Of a DNA stretch of 64,000 bases, positions 36,482 to 49,339 are shown one piece after another. Numbering within the stretch: position 1 is the first letter of the stretch; every line of letters begins with the position of its first letter. This DNA is from Mesostigma viride (Eukaryota; Streptophyta; Mesostigmatophyceae; Mesostigmatales; Mesostigmataceae): positions 3,166,483-3,230,482 of the forward strand of contig RPFO01000065.1 of NCBI GenBank assembly GCA_009746045.1, given 5' to 3'. The translations under genes and the position numbers were made by a program. The notes beneath the pieces were generated by a model. It was not told the origin of the DNA and did no database searches. It worked only from the letters and a program-made list of their open reading frames with translations.

Positions 36482-39400
36482 GGACTGGTATTCTCACCTA
36501 ACTCGTCCCCATGTACCTCACAAGATGTGGAGAACAGCGAAACCCCAGGAATCCCTAGAGAAGAGCGTTGCGTTGCAAACCGCCGAAAAAACAAGCGGGA
36601 GCTGTAAAGTTTCTCCAAGATGCCAGGATGCTTTACGATCTACTTTCTTGCAATCTCACTATGGTGAATACGGCACTCTGAGAAAGAAAGAAGAAAGATT
36701 GACGCCAGATCCATGCGAAGGAAAAGTTAGGCCAATCAACTGAATATATGCCCCGTACAGGGTACGAATAAAATCTAACGAGGTAGAAGGCATCATAACT
36801 AAAGTTGACAGAGAAAGGAGTCGTTTGGTGTGGGGGGGTGTGGGGGGTGTGGGTGAAAAAATCCTGTGATTATCAGCAAAAAGACGCTACTAAGGCAAGA
36901 AAGAAAGAAAAAATCTATCCATGCCACGCATGTCAACCAAGGCTTCTGGATTTCACAGAAGAGCCTCCCAACGGCAAAGGAGTTCGCATGATTTGTAGCT
37001 AAAAGCAGGGCTCCAAAAATATGCATAGAAGCTGGAAGCACAAAATACACTTTCCAAACTGCTACATTTAATTCCAATTATTAATGCTGGAGGGATCACC
37101 ACCTACAAACGCTCAATAAAACAAGAATGCAGAAAACAAATTATTCCCGTGTGTGCTCTCCTGTCTGCTTTCTAGCTACCAAACAAACAAAGAAAGTATA
37201 CATTCTTTGGCTCTCCAATGTGCCTCTTTAGCGTTAAAAACAAAGAAATACAATTCTTCGGCTCACAATTGTGCTTCATTGGCGGTAACAACAGTGCTGC
37301 CGGCTGGGCTATACCAGAACACAAAGAACTATTAAACGGCACAGTCAGTAGAACCGTTGTAAAGTACTAAGCAAACGAACAAACAAACAAACCGGAGTTA
37401 AATATTCAAATAAAGAAGGCGTTCCCATGAGGGAATTGCAACCGATAAAACATCATTATCAAGTCCCGAAGGCCTTTGGGTGCCCCTGGACTAACTTACA
37501 ATGCGGACATCCAATGGTGGCTGCAACGCACAGCATGTTTACAGCTTCGTGAATGGACAATAGATGAAGAATGATGACAGTTGCTCACCATAAAAAATTG
37601 GCCGCGCTGGACAGCCGACCACGCCGCTGCCACATGCGATGGGGCCACGTGCAAGTCCAACGGTATCAGGCATCACAAGTACACGCGCGAAATTGACATC
37701 GAAATGGCAGCACAGATGCAAACATACGAATGTATGGAGAACCGTTAGCTTAAACAACGGAAGTTTGTGAAAAGAAGGAAAGTGACGCAATAGCAGACCG
37801 TGTCATACATGATACGCTCAACCTGTACATTATTTAAATACCTAATTCATAAGCACGTGACGCAACCTGTACACATCGGCAGGCTCGAGCTACCATGGTC
37901 CGGATTCTCCCATGCGCTGGTTGTCTCCTTGATATCGATGCCCTTCATAAGAATTGAACCAGATTTGGTTTGAATAGTACAATTGACCTTGTGTATATAG
38001 GAGAAAATGAATGTACTGCGAGCATGGCTAACTTGGCGGGAAACTCTGGGCGGCCCATGTAGCATCATGGGCGGTGGGCCCTAGGGCAATGCATGAGAAT
38101 GTCACGTGCGTACGGCGTGTTCAAGTCGATGCAAGACTGTCAGTATTTCGGACGAAGAATTACTTACTCACCTCAAACGGTTAAGAGTGGGTTAGCTTCT
38201 GGATGTCCGAATGGCGCTGTGCCTACCAGCGAACAGATCGATGACAACTTAATTCTAGATCCTGGCTGTGTTTCTCCCCCGATGGCTTCTTCTGGCCCTC
38301 CGAGCTAGCTAGATAAATTTCATCAAGGACGGCGATTTAATTGCTAAGTAAATCATGACGGTCATCAGTGAGTCTATGATCCTATTCCTTATACGTAGTT
38401 ATTCGTTCCTACCATACCGCCATTGCTGAAAAAGTCACAGCATGTAATTCCCACCTTGGCTGCGAGCCTTGGCGTAGCTTCCGTCTTCCACCTTCCCCGG
38501 CCACAAGCTTTTCCTTGGAGCACAAGCACGTCTTTCGTTTGTCATCGTTTAGCTTCAACGGGAACACCCGCGCAAGTCGCAAGTCGCAACCACGGGAATC
38601 ACTTGCACAAGCTTGCAAGACTTTGCGCAAGACGATAGTTGGCGTCGTCTATTAGTATTGTCCACGCATTTGCGGCCGTCTGTCAGTCTGCTGACTCTTA
38701 TCGGCGGTCCGTAAGTTTATTTGTGGCCATGCCCTGGCCATGCCAGTCATCCGACAGATATTCACGGCCATCAGATGACGTCCAGTAAATTAAGTAAAAG
38801 TACTTATGACGAGTATTTACCAGTGGTAGAGAAACAGTCGTCACTCTACAGTATCGCTTGGTTGGGATCGCTTGCTGCTGGCGTAATCGCGTCCTTGATC
38901 GCCGTACCATTCAGGGAGCGGCCGTACCCGGAAAAACTGCATTGCGCAACAGTTGCCCGTCAGCATCCTTTCCCAAAATTCAAAGTTTGCGCCAAAGGCC
39001 AGAGTTCAACGAAGGCAAAAGTAGGTGTTGCGCGCAGGAGAAACCATGTCTACGGTTAGTGCTTGGGGCTAGCGCCGGCCGCCGGGCAGAGAGGGCTCGA
39101 GCAACGGGGCCACTCACCGAAGTTCTATGTAAGCAGTGAGCGCCATCCAAGATTGTGCAAAAGGAGATGTTGCAGGCCCTCGAAGTGATGTGATTTCTTC
39201 AGCAACCGCTATCAGTAACGATGTAGGTGCACTGTCGATGTATGTATGCTGAGCTAGGACATGGTGGTAGCCATTGAGGGAGAAACGTGTGCAGTCCTGA
39301 GCCAAGCAGCTCTTTATGCTGTAACGCAGCTCGAACAGGACGTCTGGAGCGCGCCAAGCTCCTTCAACGGCACCACGGTCAGCGAATTTTTGTCGTACGG

Positions 39401-39780
39401 TTTAACTAACAACACGAATATAGTTAGCATCCCGTGCTCGAATGTGTAGGGCCGTTTCGTTGCGGGTAAAGCTTGCCACGTATTTCAGAGATTTTAATGT
39501 GTATTCTCTGAATGCTTTCATTACCATGGTGCTTTCCGTGCTCGTCATCATATGTATACATTTGTGTTGCCGTTTCCTCTTCCATTTTGCGCGTGTACTT
39601 GCGGGTGACTGACACCGTCGGACGGGCATGCGGCCTACCCGCGAATGGCTGAGACTGGCTCCTGCTTGAGACTTGTGGTGAGTAGTGGTTACGATCCCAT
39701 ACATAGGGTCTATACTAAGGATATCACCGTGCTGTAGGTGGAATCGCATGCAGTGCCTCCTGTTGTTTTTAACTCCCTTT
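36480..39780. other. CACTA interior without recognisable genes
   Basis: Only short ORFs (under 120 codons) with no recognisable motif. The sequence could be captured host DNA. Confidence 0.5.
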
Positions 39781-39789
39781 ACATGGCAT

Positions 39790-41745
39790 TTTTGCCGAGG
39801 GGTGAGGATTATTCCTTGTCATGGGGGCATACAGGACGGGTTACTTATTCCTTGTCATGGGGGCAGGCAGGACAAGTTAATTATTCCTTGTCATGGGGGG
39901 CAGGCAGGACGGGTTAATTGTTCCTTTTCATGGGGGCAGGCAGGGCGGGTTAATTATTCCTTGTCATTAGGGGCAGGCAGGACGGGTTAATAATTCCTTT
40001 TCATGGGGGCAGGCAGGACGGGTCACTTATTCCTTGTCATGGGGGCAGGCAGGACGGGTCAATTATTCCGTGTCATGGGGGGCAGGCTGGACCTGTTAAT
40101 TATTCCTTGTCATGGGGGCAGGCGGGACGGGTTAGTAATTCCTTGTCTTGGGGGCAGGCAGGGCGGGTGAATTATTCCTTTTTATGGTGACAGGCAGAAC
40201 GGGTTAATCACTCCTTGTCATGGGAGGCAGGCAGGACGGGTTACTTATTCCTTGTCATGGGGGGCAGGCGCATTGCATATACATTTATTCCTTGTCATGG
40301 GGGGCAGGCAGGACGGGTTAATTGTTCTTGTCATGAGGGGACGGCAGGGGGGGCTCATGATACCCTGTAGTGGGGTGGGCGAAGGCAGGGGGGGTTAATG
40401 ATTCCCTGTCATGGGGTGGGGGAAGGCAGGGGGGGTTAACGATTCCTTGTGTCCATGGGGGGCAGGCAGGACGGGTTTCTTATTCCTTGTCATGAGGGGA
40501 AGGCAAGGGAGGTAAATGATTTCCTGTCGTGGGGTGGGAGAAGGCGGGGGTAATAATTTTTCCTTGCCATGGGGGCAGGCAGGACAGGTTAATTATTCCT
40601 TGTCATGGGGGCATGCAGAAAAGCTTAAAAATTTCTTGTCATGGGATTGAAAGTACCTCACAGTCAGTTGTCCTCCCTTACGAAACGGCGATTTTGTAGC
40701 TAAATGATTAACAGAGCATATGCTCTAAATCTTGTAGCAATGGGCCGCGTTATGTTTCTGTTCGTGTACTTTCAAGCATTCATCATTTTTGTTTTTCTTT
40801 TACATTTGTCTTGTTGCGGACAGGGAGGGTTGATTGCCTTTTCATGGGGGGCAGGCAGTTAATTATTCCTTGTCATGGGGGGTAGGCAGGGGTGGGGGTT
40901 ACTCCTTGTCATGGGGGGCAGGCAGGGGGGGTAGATTGCCTTTTCATGGGGGGCAGGCAGGGGCCGGGGCTTAATTATTCCTTGTAATATGGTGCAGGCA
41001 GGGGGGGTAATGATTCATTGTCACGGGGGCAGGCAGGGGGGGGGTAACTCCTTGTCATGGGGGGCAGGCGGGGGGGGGTGATTATCCCTTGTCATGGGGG
41101 TTCAGGCAGAGGGGGCTAATCCTTGTCACATGGGGGGCAGGCTGCGTGGGTAATTTTTCCTTGTAATTAGGGGCAGGCAGGGGGGGTAGTTAATCCTTGT
41201 CATGGGGGACATGCAGGGGGGGGCAATGATTCCTTGTCGTGGGGGGCATGTAGGGGGCGTCAAGTGCTCCTTGTTATGGGGGCAGGCAGGGGGGGGGATG
41301 ATTCTTGTCGTGGGGGGCAGGCAGGGGGGGCGGATGATTCTTGTCGTGGGGGGCAGGCAGGGAGTGTTAATTATTCCTTGTCACAGGGGGCAGATAGGGG
41401 GGGGCAATGATTCCTTGTCGTGGGGGGCAGGTAGCGGGGGTTAGTTGTTCCTTGTCGTGGGGGGCAGGCAGGGGGGGTCAATGATTCCTTGTCATGCCCA
41501 TGGGGGCAGGTAGGGGGCGTAATTATTCCTTGTATTGGGGGCCAGGCGGGGGGCGTTAATCGTTGTCATGGGGGGCAGGCAGGGGGGTTAATCCTTGTCA
41601 TGGGGGGCAGGCAGGGGGGCTTGTTCCTTGTCATGGGGGACAGGTATGGGGGGGACATTATTCCGCGTCATGGGGGTAGGCAAATGGGTTAGTTTTTCCT
41701 TGTCATGGGGGGCAGGTGGGGCAGCTTAATAATTCCTTGTGGTGG
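39790..41745. repeat. ~40-bp minisatellite inside the CACTA element
   Basis: About 45 degenerate units of ATTCCTTGTCATGGGGG, CAGGCAGG and a G-rich end, with a unique interruption at about 40650-40820. The G-runs vary in length, so the unit count is uncertain. Flanking segments near 40720 and 41790 (CTAAAT/GATTAACA-CATATGCTC) show the interruption is also duplicated at the array end. Confidence 0.9.
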
Positions 41746-42474
41746 GTTTTAAGCACCTTGCAATCGTTATGCCCTCTTAAGGAAGTGTGCTTGCGTAATC
41801 GATTAACATAACATATGCTCCAGATTTCGTACACAATGGATACCGTAATAAATTTGTTATTGACTACGAATAAACATTCATAATTTTTGTTTTTCTTCCG
41901 CAGGAAGTCTCGGCTGTTCTGGTGCCATATGCATCCTCACCATCGTCGTCATCGACGTAGCCGGCGGACTCGTCTAGGTTCCATGCACGGGTTGCTCAGG
42001 TTTGTCTTTGAATCTGTGTGATGAGGTGTTTTCTTTGCGCAGTGTATGTTTGCCTGCAGCTACCTTTTTTGTTCCGAATAGATCAGTGCTTTCTTCTTTG
42101 CATTTGCAGCAAGAGAGGGCAGTTTTTGTACAGGTTTTTTGAACGTAATCTGCCTCTTTAATGTTGCACAACTGACAACAACCATGTATACATTGATGTT
42201 ATTTCCACCTCTGCATCTTTTTTCTGTGTTTTACAGGAGAGTCGAGAGCTTTTAATCAAAATGACATCCGCAAATGACGGCTGCACACAATATACCCAAC
42301 GGGCGGCTGCCTGCAAATTCTTTGCAAGCATTTAGAGCTTTCCGTGGAAGTCATGCTCACAACGGGCTGCACGCAACGCAATGGGCTGCCGTCCGAAATT
42401 TGCCTACGAGACAATCGTTGTTGCTGTCAGCATTAAGTAATGCTTATTTTGTAATAAAAAGGAAAATTTCACTG

Positions 42475-42850
42475 GTTTTTGTCACTTTTTGTCACTTTTT
42501 GTCACTTTTTGTCTGTTTTATAGTCCTGATAAATTTTCAGGATTGTCTGTGATATATCAACGTTTGTGTTGTGATAAATGTGCACAAATGTCACTAATTG
42601 TGGTGTGATAAAATGTGATAAAATCTCACTCTCATGTTGACAATGCGTGACGTTGACAATGTGTGACATTTTTTGACACTTTCACCTTGATAATTTGTCA
42701 AGAATTGTCTTGTAAAATCGACCTGATATGTCATGGTTTTGTCAACATTTGTATAGCTTTTGTCAACTTTTGTCAAGTGACATGTCACACTTTGTCACAC
42801 TTTGTCACACTTTATCAACCTGACATGTCAAGCATTGTCACACTTTGTCA
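42475..42850. repeat. Right subterminal repeats of the CACTA element
   Basis: TTTTTGTCAC, GTGATAAA and TGTCACAC words in inverted relation to the left subterminal zone. Confidence 0.75.
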
Positions 42851-42867
42851 ACACCCGGCTCCTAGTG

Positions 42868-43470
42868 TCAGCAGTTCCTCTGCATTCAGGACAGGAATGA
42901 TCTGCCCAAGATAGAAGTGTCTGGGGCTCAAGATCATGAACGTCAGGGGTTGGTAGAACGTACCATGAGAGCCATCAGGGATGTGATAAGAAAAATGCCA
43001 TCCAGGTTGGCTGACTCTGCATGGTAGCTATGCTGACAGGGCATCTTGGGCAGCAGGGGTGACTACCCAGCTAAACGCCAAACCAATAATGTCCTCACCT
43101 TTTGGGGAAATCACCCCAACTGGCCTTCAGTCAGGCAGCTATGCTTCAGAGGTACACACTCACTACAACACACAAAGGCAGCACTTAGCCAAGTTGCTGG
43201 CAAAGAAAGACAAAAATAATGCCAGGCCTGTGTTTGAAGTGGGGGACCATGTGTTGTTTTTCAGAGAGGGTGACAGAGGAAGAGCACACTCTGCCAGATG
43301 GCACGGTCCAGCTGTAGTCACCAAAATTCATGAAGAAGGGACTGCAGTCACTATACAACATGACAGAGAGCGTGTGGTCAGCAAGCATAGACTCAAGCTT
43401 TATTACCCACCACTGGCAGACGTGTCAGGGGTAGAATTCTTGGACATGGATTCAGAGCAGGAGTCTGGTG
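42868..43470 (+). pseudogene. Integrase of the copia-like element, C-terminal half
   Basis: Continues the core with a G-L-V-E-R-T segment (third catalytic Glu region) near 42950. After a frame change at about 43020 comes a C-terminal module with V-G-D-H-V-L-F-F and A-R-W-H-G-P-A-V-V (43235-43320). The latter resembles the GPY/F module of Ty3 and retroviral integrases, which is unexpected in a copia-class element. Confidence 0.55.
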
Positions 43471-43699
43471 GATTGATCTCACCCAATGAATTGGCTAAGG
43501 ACGTCATTGATGCAAGCACTAGTACCACAGTAGAAGCTCCTGTGTTCCTCAGTAGTGCAGCCCCACTACAACCCAATAGTCCACCTGGGCAGGAGGACGG
43601 TGCACAGGGTGAGCAGCAGGTAGCACCTCCCTCACACCTGGAGGAGTCACAAAATAGAGCAGATCCTGTCGTTCCCAGGAAGTCATTTGCTGAGATTCT

Positions 43700-44105
43700 T
43701 AAGGCCTTGCACAAGGCACACAACACTAAAGCAGTTGTGGCAACAGTTACAGCACAAGTCAATGCTGTAGGGGATGCAGGACAAGATCCTAGTATTTTGG
43801 CTGTAGACACCCAAGCACAGGTGAGTATCATCAGTGCAGCAGCTGTATCTGGTCTGAAAATGAAGGCCTCACCATGGCCGCTAGAGTGTCAGATTTTTCA
43901 GGCAAAACCAAAATGCAGGTCAAAGGTCAGGTGAGCATTCACATCTTGGGTATGCCCACTCCATTTCAGGTGGTTGAGGGTTACTCAGGGAATGCCCTGT
44001 TAGGGGAACCTTTTGTATCTTACCCTGGTGTTGTCATCTCAGCTGGGAGGTTGAGTGTGGCAGGGGTAGGACAGGTGCCTCTAGATCATTTTAAAATCCC
44101 TTTGA
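43700..44105 (+). pseudogene. Retropepsin-like protease of the copia-like element, frameshifted
   Basis: An active-site-like V-D-T-Q-A-Q-V-S-I-I lies near 43803-43832, with Gln where Gly is usual. After a frame change near 43900 comes V-K-G-Q-V-S-I and the A-L-L-G motif (about 44000), which corresponds to the conserved hydrophobic-hydrophobic-Gly of aspartic proteases. It lies after integrase and before RT, not between gag and integrase as in standard copia elements. Confidence 0.5.
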
Positions 44106-44126
44106 GCCAGATTAGCACTGCCAGGG

Positions 44127-45398
44127 TTGGATGCTGCCATCAATGCAGTCAAGCCCAAGTACCTCCCAGGTCAGGAACCGTGTGTGGAGGACCTCATACA
44201 CTCTCAAAAGTTACACCCTTCAGCGTTTGGGCTTGGTAGATGGGATGTTGCATCCATGTCTCCCCTGTCCTATGATGATATTGTACGGGACTGCCAGACG
44301 CAGATTGGGTTTCTTAAGTGGCTGGAGGCTTTTACCAAAGCCAGGGAGGAGTGGGTTGTTCCAGATGCACGTAGTCCCACACACACACCACCTGTGACTC
44401 CTCTTGATGCTATGCCAGCAGGAGCCAAGAAGCTAAGGTTAAAGTTTGTGTGCAAGCATAAACCTCAGGCTGATGGGGGACCACCCATTTTCCATGCTAG
44501 GCCATGTGTCACTGAGTTCAGGGGCTCTACAGAGCTGACAGAGGCTGAGCTTTATACTCCTGGTATTCAGCAAACGTCTCTCAAGGTGTTGCTTTCCTTG
44601 TTTTTGCATCAGCTTAATACAGGGAAGGATTATGTGTGTAAAGCCACAGATATCAAAAGAGCCTTTCTAAAGGGGGACCCTGCCATAGCACAGCAGGTCT
44701 GGAGAGGTCAGGTATACGTGGTGAATAATCCTAAGGTGTGGCACAGGGATATATATTGTTCAACCCTTGTTGAGGCCAAACCTGGGGGTTGAAGGGTTGC
44801 AGTCAGCTCCAAAAATTTTTAGGCTGTCTGCACAGGAGGTATTCATGAAGCTAGGGGCCACCTATGATGACATTGACCCTTGCTTGTTTGTCATCCCACA
44901 CCCTGATGGAATGATGATGTTTGTCTGGCATGCGGATGATCAGTTAATCTCAGGTCCTAGAGCTGCAGTGGATGCTTTCATATAGCTCAGGTGTCTGCCA
45001 GTTTTGAGATTGGCAAGCAGCTAGAGCTGGGCAAGGAGCCAGTCAAGTTCTGTGGCATGATGCTTGAGTTGCTGCAGCAGCAGGGCAGCTGGGTTTGTTC
45101 CATGCAGGCCTCTGCTGAATACATTAAGTCTTGTCTGGATGTCCTGCCTGTTCACATCACCCCTGACATGTGCCCTACCATTAGAGGCAAGCTTGGTTGG
45201 CTATGTGCTACATGTGCACCCCACCTGGCTTTTGTGAGCAGGGTAGATGATGAGGTACTACAGGAGGTAGGAGCACGGGCAATCAAGCAGTTATTGCATG
45301 ATGGTCCACCTTTGATGCTTCACTCAGAGGGGATTCATAGGTGTTTGCTCAATTTCACAAGTCTTCAAATGAGTAAAAAAAAAATCTTTCAGATCTGA
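44127..45398 (+). pseudogene. Copia-type reverse transcriptase, frameshifted
   Basis: Three overlapping frames (44127-44792, 44767-44985, 44991-45398). Recognisable landmarks are a K-A-T-D-I-K-R-A-F-L-K-G segment (first Asp), D-P-C-L-F-V, then F-V-W-H-A-D-D-Q (catalytic Asp pair, replacing the usual Y-V-D-D) and a K-F-C-G-M segment. The sequence between RT and RNase H is displaced by the satellite structure starting near 45405. Confidence 0.65.
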
Positions 45399-45404
45399 GG
45401 GTAC

Positions 45405-46985
45405 CTAAAGCTGGACTGTTGCAGGCAGCATGTAGACCATGAAAATAGACCACCCACGAAAATTGGGCTCATTCTGAGCTCAAATGGTGACATGTGACAG
45501 CATACATGTGCAGTTTTTCGTCATTTTCCCCCTTTTCTTACATGAAACAAATATGAATAGTGAACAAATGAACTCATATCAGGCTGGATTCTTGCAGGCA
45601 GCATCTAGACCATGAAAATAGACCACCCACAAAAATTGGGCTCATTCTGAGCTCAAATGGTGACATGTGACAGCATACATGTGCAGTTTTTCGTCATTTT
45701 CCCCCTTTTCTTACATGCAACAAATATGAATAGTGGACAAATGAACTCATTTCAGGCTGGATTCTTGCAGGCAGCATGTAGACCATGCAAATAGACCACC
45801 CACGAAAATTGGGCTCATTCTGAGCTCAAATGGTGACATGTGACAGCATACATGTGCAGTTTTTCGTCATTTTCCCCCTTTTCTTACATGAAACAAATAT
45901 GAATAGTGGACAAATGAACTCATTTCAGGCTGGATTCTTGCAGGCAGCATGTAGACCATGAAAATAGACCACCCACAAAAATTGGGCTCATTCTGAGCTC
46001 AAATGGTGACATGTGACAGCATACATGTGCAGTTTTTCGTCATTTTCCCCCTTTTCTTACATGAAACAAATATGAATAGTGGACAAATGAACTCATTTCA
46101 GGCTGGATTCTTGCAGGCAGCATCTAGACCATGAAAATAGACCACCCACAAAAATTGGGCTCATTCTGAGCTCAAATGGTGACATGTGACAGCATACATG
46201 TGCAGTTTTTCGTCATTTTCCCCCTTTTCTGACATGAAACAAATATGAATAGTGAACAAATGAACTCATTTCAGGCTGGATTCTTGCAAGCAGCATCTAG
46301 ACCATGAAAATAGACCACCCACAAAAATTGGGCTCATTCTGAGCTCAAATGGTGACATGTGACAGTGTAAATATGCAGCTTTTCGTCATTTGCACCGGTT
46401 TCTTACATGAAACTAATAGGAATCATGACCAAATGAACTCATATCGAGCTGCCAGGATTCTTGCAAGCAACATTTAAACCATAATACTACACCACCTACA
46501 AAAATTGGGCTCATTATGAGCTCAAATGGTGACATGTGACAGTATAAATATGCAGTTTTACGCCATTTTCATCGTTTTCTTACACGAAATAAATAGGAAT
46601 CATGACCAAATGAGCTCATATCGAGCTGGATTCTTGCAAGCTACATTTAAACCATAATACTAGACCACCTACAAAAATTGGGCTCATTATGAGCTCAAAT
46701 GGTGACATGTGACAGTATAAATATGCAACCTTTTGTCATTTGCACCGGTTTCTTACATGAAACAAATAGGAATCATGAACCAATGAACTCATATCCAGCT
46801 GGATTCTTGCAAGCTACATTTAAACCATAATACTACACCACCTACAAAAATTGGGCTCATTATGAGCTCAAATGGTGACATGTGACAGTATGAATATGCA
46901 GTTTTACGCCATTTGCACCGGTTTCTTACATGAAACAAATAGGAATCATGACCAAATGAACTCATATCAAGCTGGATTCTTGCAA
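45405..46985 (+). repeat. 173-bp satellite, left array (~9 units)
   Basis: The unit contains GGCTGGATTCTTGCAGGCAG, AGACCATGAAAATAGACC, ATTGGGCTCATTCTGAGCTC and ACATGTGACAGCATACATGT. The first five units are nearly identical; units after 46330 are more diverged, so homogenisation is stronger at the outer end. Confidence 0.95.
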
Positions 46986-46989
46986 GCTT

Positions 46990-47730
46990 AACATCCATGA
47001 AATATGCTCATTGTATAATGGTTTACGATTTATGAATGCAGGGGGGTCGCTACGCGAGTGACCAACAAGCACTCAAGTCAACAATATGCCCAGAAAGAAG
47101 GCAGGGCCAGGTAAAGTAAAGGCTGGTCCTGAAAATGCACCCAGGGTGCCCACAACATGTCTACGTTACACCCTCGCTATCCTAGACCCTGCAGCCTGCC
47201 GGGGGGGGCACAAAATGTAACTGGCAGCCAGGGACCATGGTGCAGGCCAAATAGCAGGTGTAAAGCTAGCTCAAAGCTAGCTCAGTCCAAAGAATGAAAT
47301 AATAAGAAGCAAATACTTGGCAAGGTTAGGTCCATGATCGTTATTGGAGGCTTGGCTGCCACCACGGTGCTCGACAATGATGCTGAAGCCTTCAATTATA
47401 TATAAAGCAGATACTGCAAAGAGGCACAAATAGCAATACAAGCACAATGTAAGCATGACAAGCTCAAGTTTCCAAGCCAGTCTAGCTCACTTGGACATGA
47501 GTTAAAGCGTTGGAAACATATGGGCAACATCCCAGCAGGCCTTGAAAAAGTTTTCAGCAACAAGGCAGTATATGTGTTAAATCAAACTACCACATTGCAA
47601 TTCTAAGCACAGTGACTTCTGCTTGCTGCTGTTTTGACGACACAAGGCCGTTTACCTTTTCAGTGACAACACGGGAAAAGAAAGCATTACCCAGCAAACT
47701 TCCTTTAAGTTCCGATCCCCGGACATAGGC
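46990..47730. other. Core of the inverted-repeat structure, no gene seen
   Basis: Unique sequence with a short duplicated GCTAGCTCA. No supported ORF. Confidence 0.45.
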
Positions 47731-47734
47731 GTAA

Positions 47735-48379
47735 TCACAACCACGACGTTGGGCATCGAAAAGAACCGGAATCATAAAGTCTGCGGGAGTTATAAGCTAC
47801 GATACTCTTGACACGCTTATTTAGAACGACGCGGTTGCGGATGACATCCGGAACCTTGTTCTTGACGTGCGCCCAGGCCGCCAGCTGCGCGGAACAGCTC
47901 AAGAAATATATATTAAAGGACGGTGACGCCCGGGAAGCACCCAGCCTTGCGGCAAAAGTAAAATATGGCTCGCGCTCGCCGTGGTTTTCGCCAGGCGTGA
48001 CTGCGATATCACGACGAAAAAATGGAGACTCTTTGACCCATCTAACTGCCCAGGTCCCTCTGTTGCCCGGGTCGCCCATTAGCCCAGAAGCGTACCATAA
48101 CCCATACTCGCGATATCCGCAGCTACTGGGCGGAAAAAGAAATTGTAAAACCGAACAGCATACTGACCTATCATGCCATCTACGTAGCTTCCAGAATTTC
48201 TTCACCGTTGCCAAAATCCGTTCATGAACAATATTTTCGACGTACACAAAGCACCTGCACGTCAATCTCCCCTGACATTGGTTATCTGCCCCATCTTCAT
48301 GATCTAACACGCAAACACCTAAAGTATTTGCATAACACAGGCGTTTTGCCCTCTGGTTCTCAGTTTCACTCATTGCCAT
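47735..48379 (-). CDS. Unrecognised 214-aa ORF
   Basis: Open from ATG 48379 to a stop at 47735, with Cys-rich and Trp-rich segments but no known motif. Near its end another frame continues the open reading (to about 47640), reached by a possible intron ending CCCGCAG at about 47782. The real gene may therefore be spliced and longer. It lies in the unique core between the satellite arms and could be the coding part of that element or captured host sequence. Confidence 0.35.
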   Translation of the reverse strand: MAMSETENQRAKRLCYANTLGVCVLDHEDGADNQCQGRLTCRCFVYVENIVHERILATVKKFWKLRRWHDRSVCCSVLQFLFPPSSCGYREYGLWYASGLMGDPGNRGTWAVRWVKESPFFRRDIAVTPGENHGEREPYFTFAARLGASRASPSFNIYFLSCSAQLAAWAHVKNKVPDVIRNRVVLNKRVKSIVAYNSRRLYDSGSFRCPTSWL

Positions 48380-48604
48380 ATCATATTATGCAGGCACGTT
48401 TTGGTAAACAATCGCCGGCGACGTTGGTTTTGTTCGTGCGCGCACAAAGTAATTACCGGTAGTGCTTGGCAGGCTGTACGCACCTGCAGCCGCGCGCGCG
48501 CAAAGACGACGGTCACTGTGCTTTGTTCATTCAAATGCCATTTGCATGCGAGGCTCGGACAACACCGCGGACTGTTTGAATCAGAATTTTTTCACTTTTG
48601 GATG

Positions 48605-49150
48605 GTCCTTCGTTTCTCGCATGTTCAGCCCAGTTCAGGTTGTACGGTCAGTGTTGGGGGTCGGTGCATGGGTTCTCAATGGAATTCTCAATGGAATGCC
48701 GCAACAGCCCATTTTCATTGAGAATGCAAGTCCTTTTCGCATGTTCAGCCCAGTTCAGGCTGTACGGTCAGTGTTGGGGGTCGTTGAATGAGTTCTCAAT
48801 GGAATTCTCAATGGAATGCCGCAACAGCCCATTTTCATTGAGAATGCAAGTCCTTTTCGCATGTTCAGCCCAGTTCAGGCTGTACGGTCAGTGTTGGGGG
48901 TCGGTGAATGAGTTCTCAATGGAATTCTCAATGGAATGCCGCAACAGCCCATTTTCATTGAGAATGCAAGTCCTTTTCGCATGTTCAGCCCAATTCAGGC
49001 TGTACGGTCAGTGTTGGGGGTCGGTGAATGAGTTCTGAATGGAATTCTCAATGGAATGCCGTTACAGCCCATTTTCATTGAGAATGCAAGACCTTTTCGT
49101 ATGTTCTGGCTGTACGGTCAGTGTTGGGGGTCGGTGAATGAATTCTGCAT
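48605..49150. repeat. 120-bp tandem repeat (4.5 units)
   Basis: Units at 120-bp spacing contain ATGTTCAGCCCAGTTCAGG, TGTACGGTCAGTGTTGGGGG and AATGGAATTCTCAATGGAAT. The first four units are almost identical; the last is shortened. Confidence 0.95.
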
Positions 49151-49339
49151 GAATGGAACTTTCATACGCCGCGCTGAGTCGGTGGAAGATCGAGCCACAA
49201 AAGAGGCAGGAGAGGCATCATTGGGAGAGGCGTGCCAACCCCGAGCGAGACGATGGTGAATTCGATCAAATTGGCTGATTGCAATAATTTTGCGGAGCTA
49301 GAATAATCGCTCGTGACGGCCTTTAGTAAGGAGCACGAC

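Larger units (their letters stand above)
35448..42867. mobile_element. CACTA (EnSpm/CMC) DNA transposon, non-autonomous
   Basis: Perfect terminal inverted repeats of about 33 bp start CACTAGGAGCCGGGTGTTGA at both ends. The flanking 2-bp duplication is TC (35446-35447 and 42868-42869). Excising the element with one TC puts the two integrase halves in the same frame, an independent check on the ends. Subterminal zones are packed with TTGACA/TGTCAAC-type repeats, typical of transposase-binding regions in this superfamily. No transposase frame survives; all internal ORFs are short. Confidence 0.8.
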
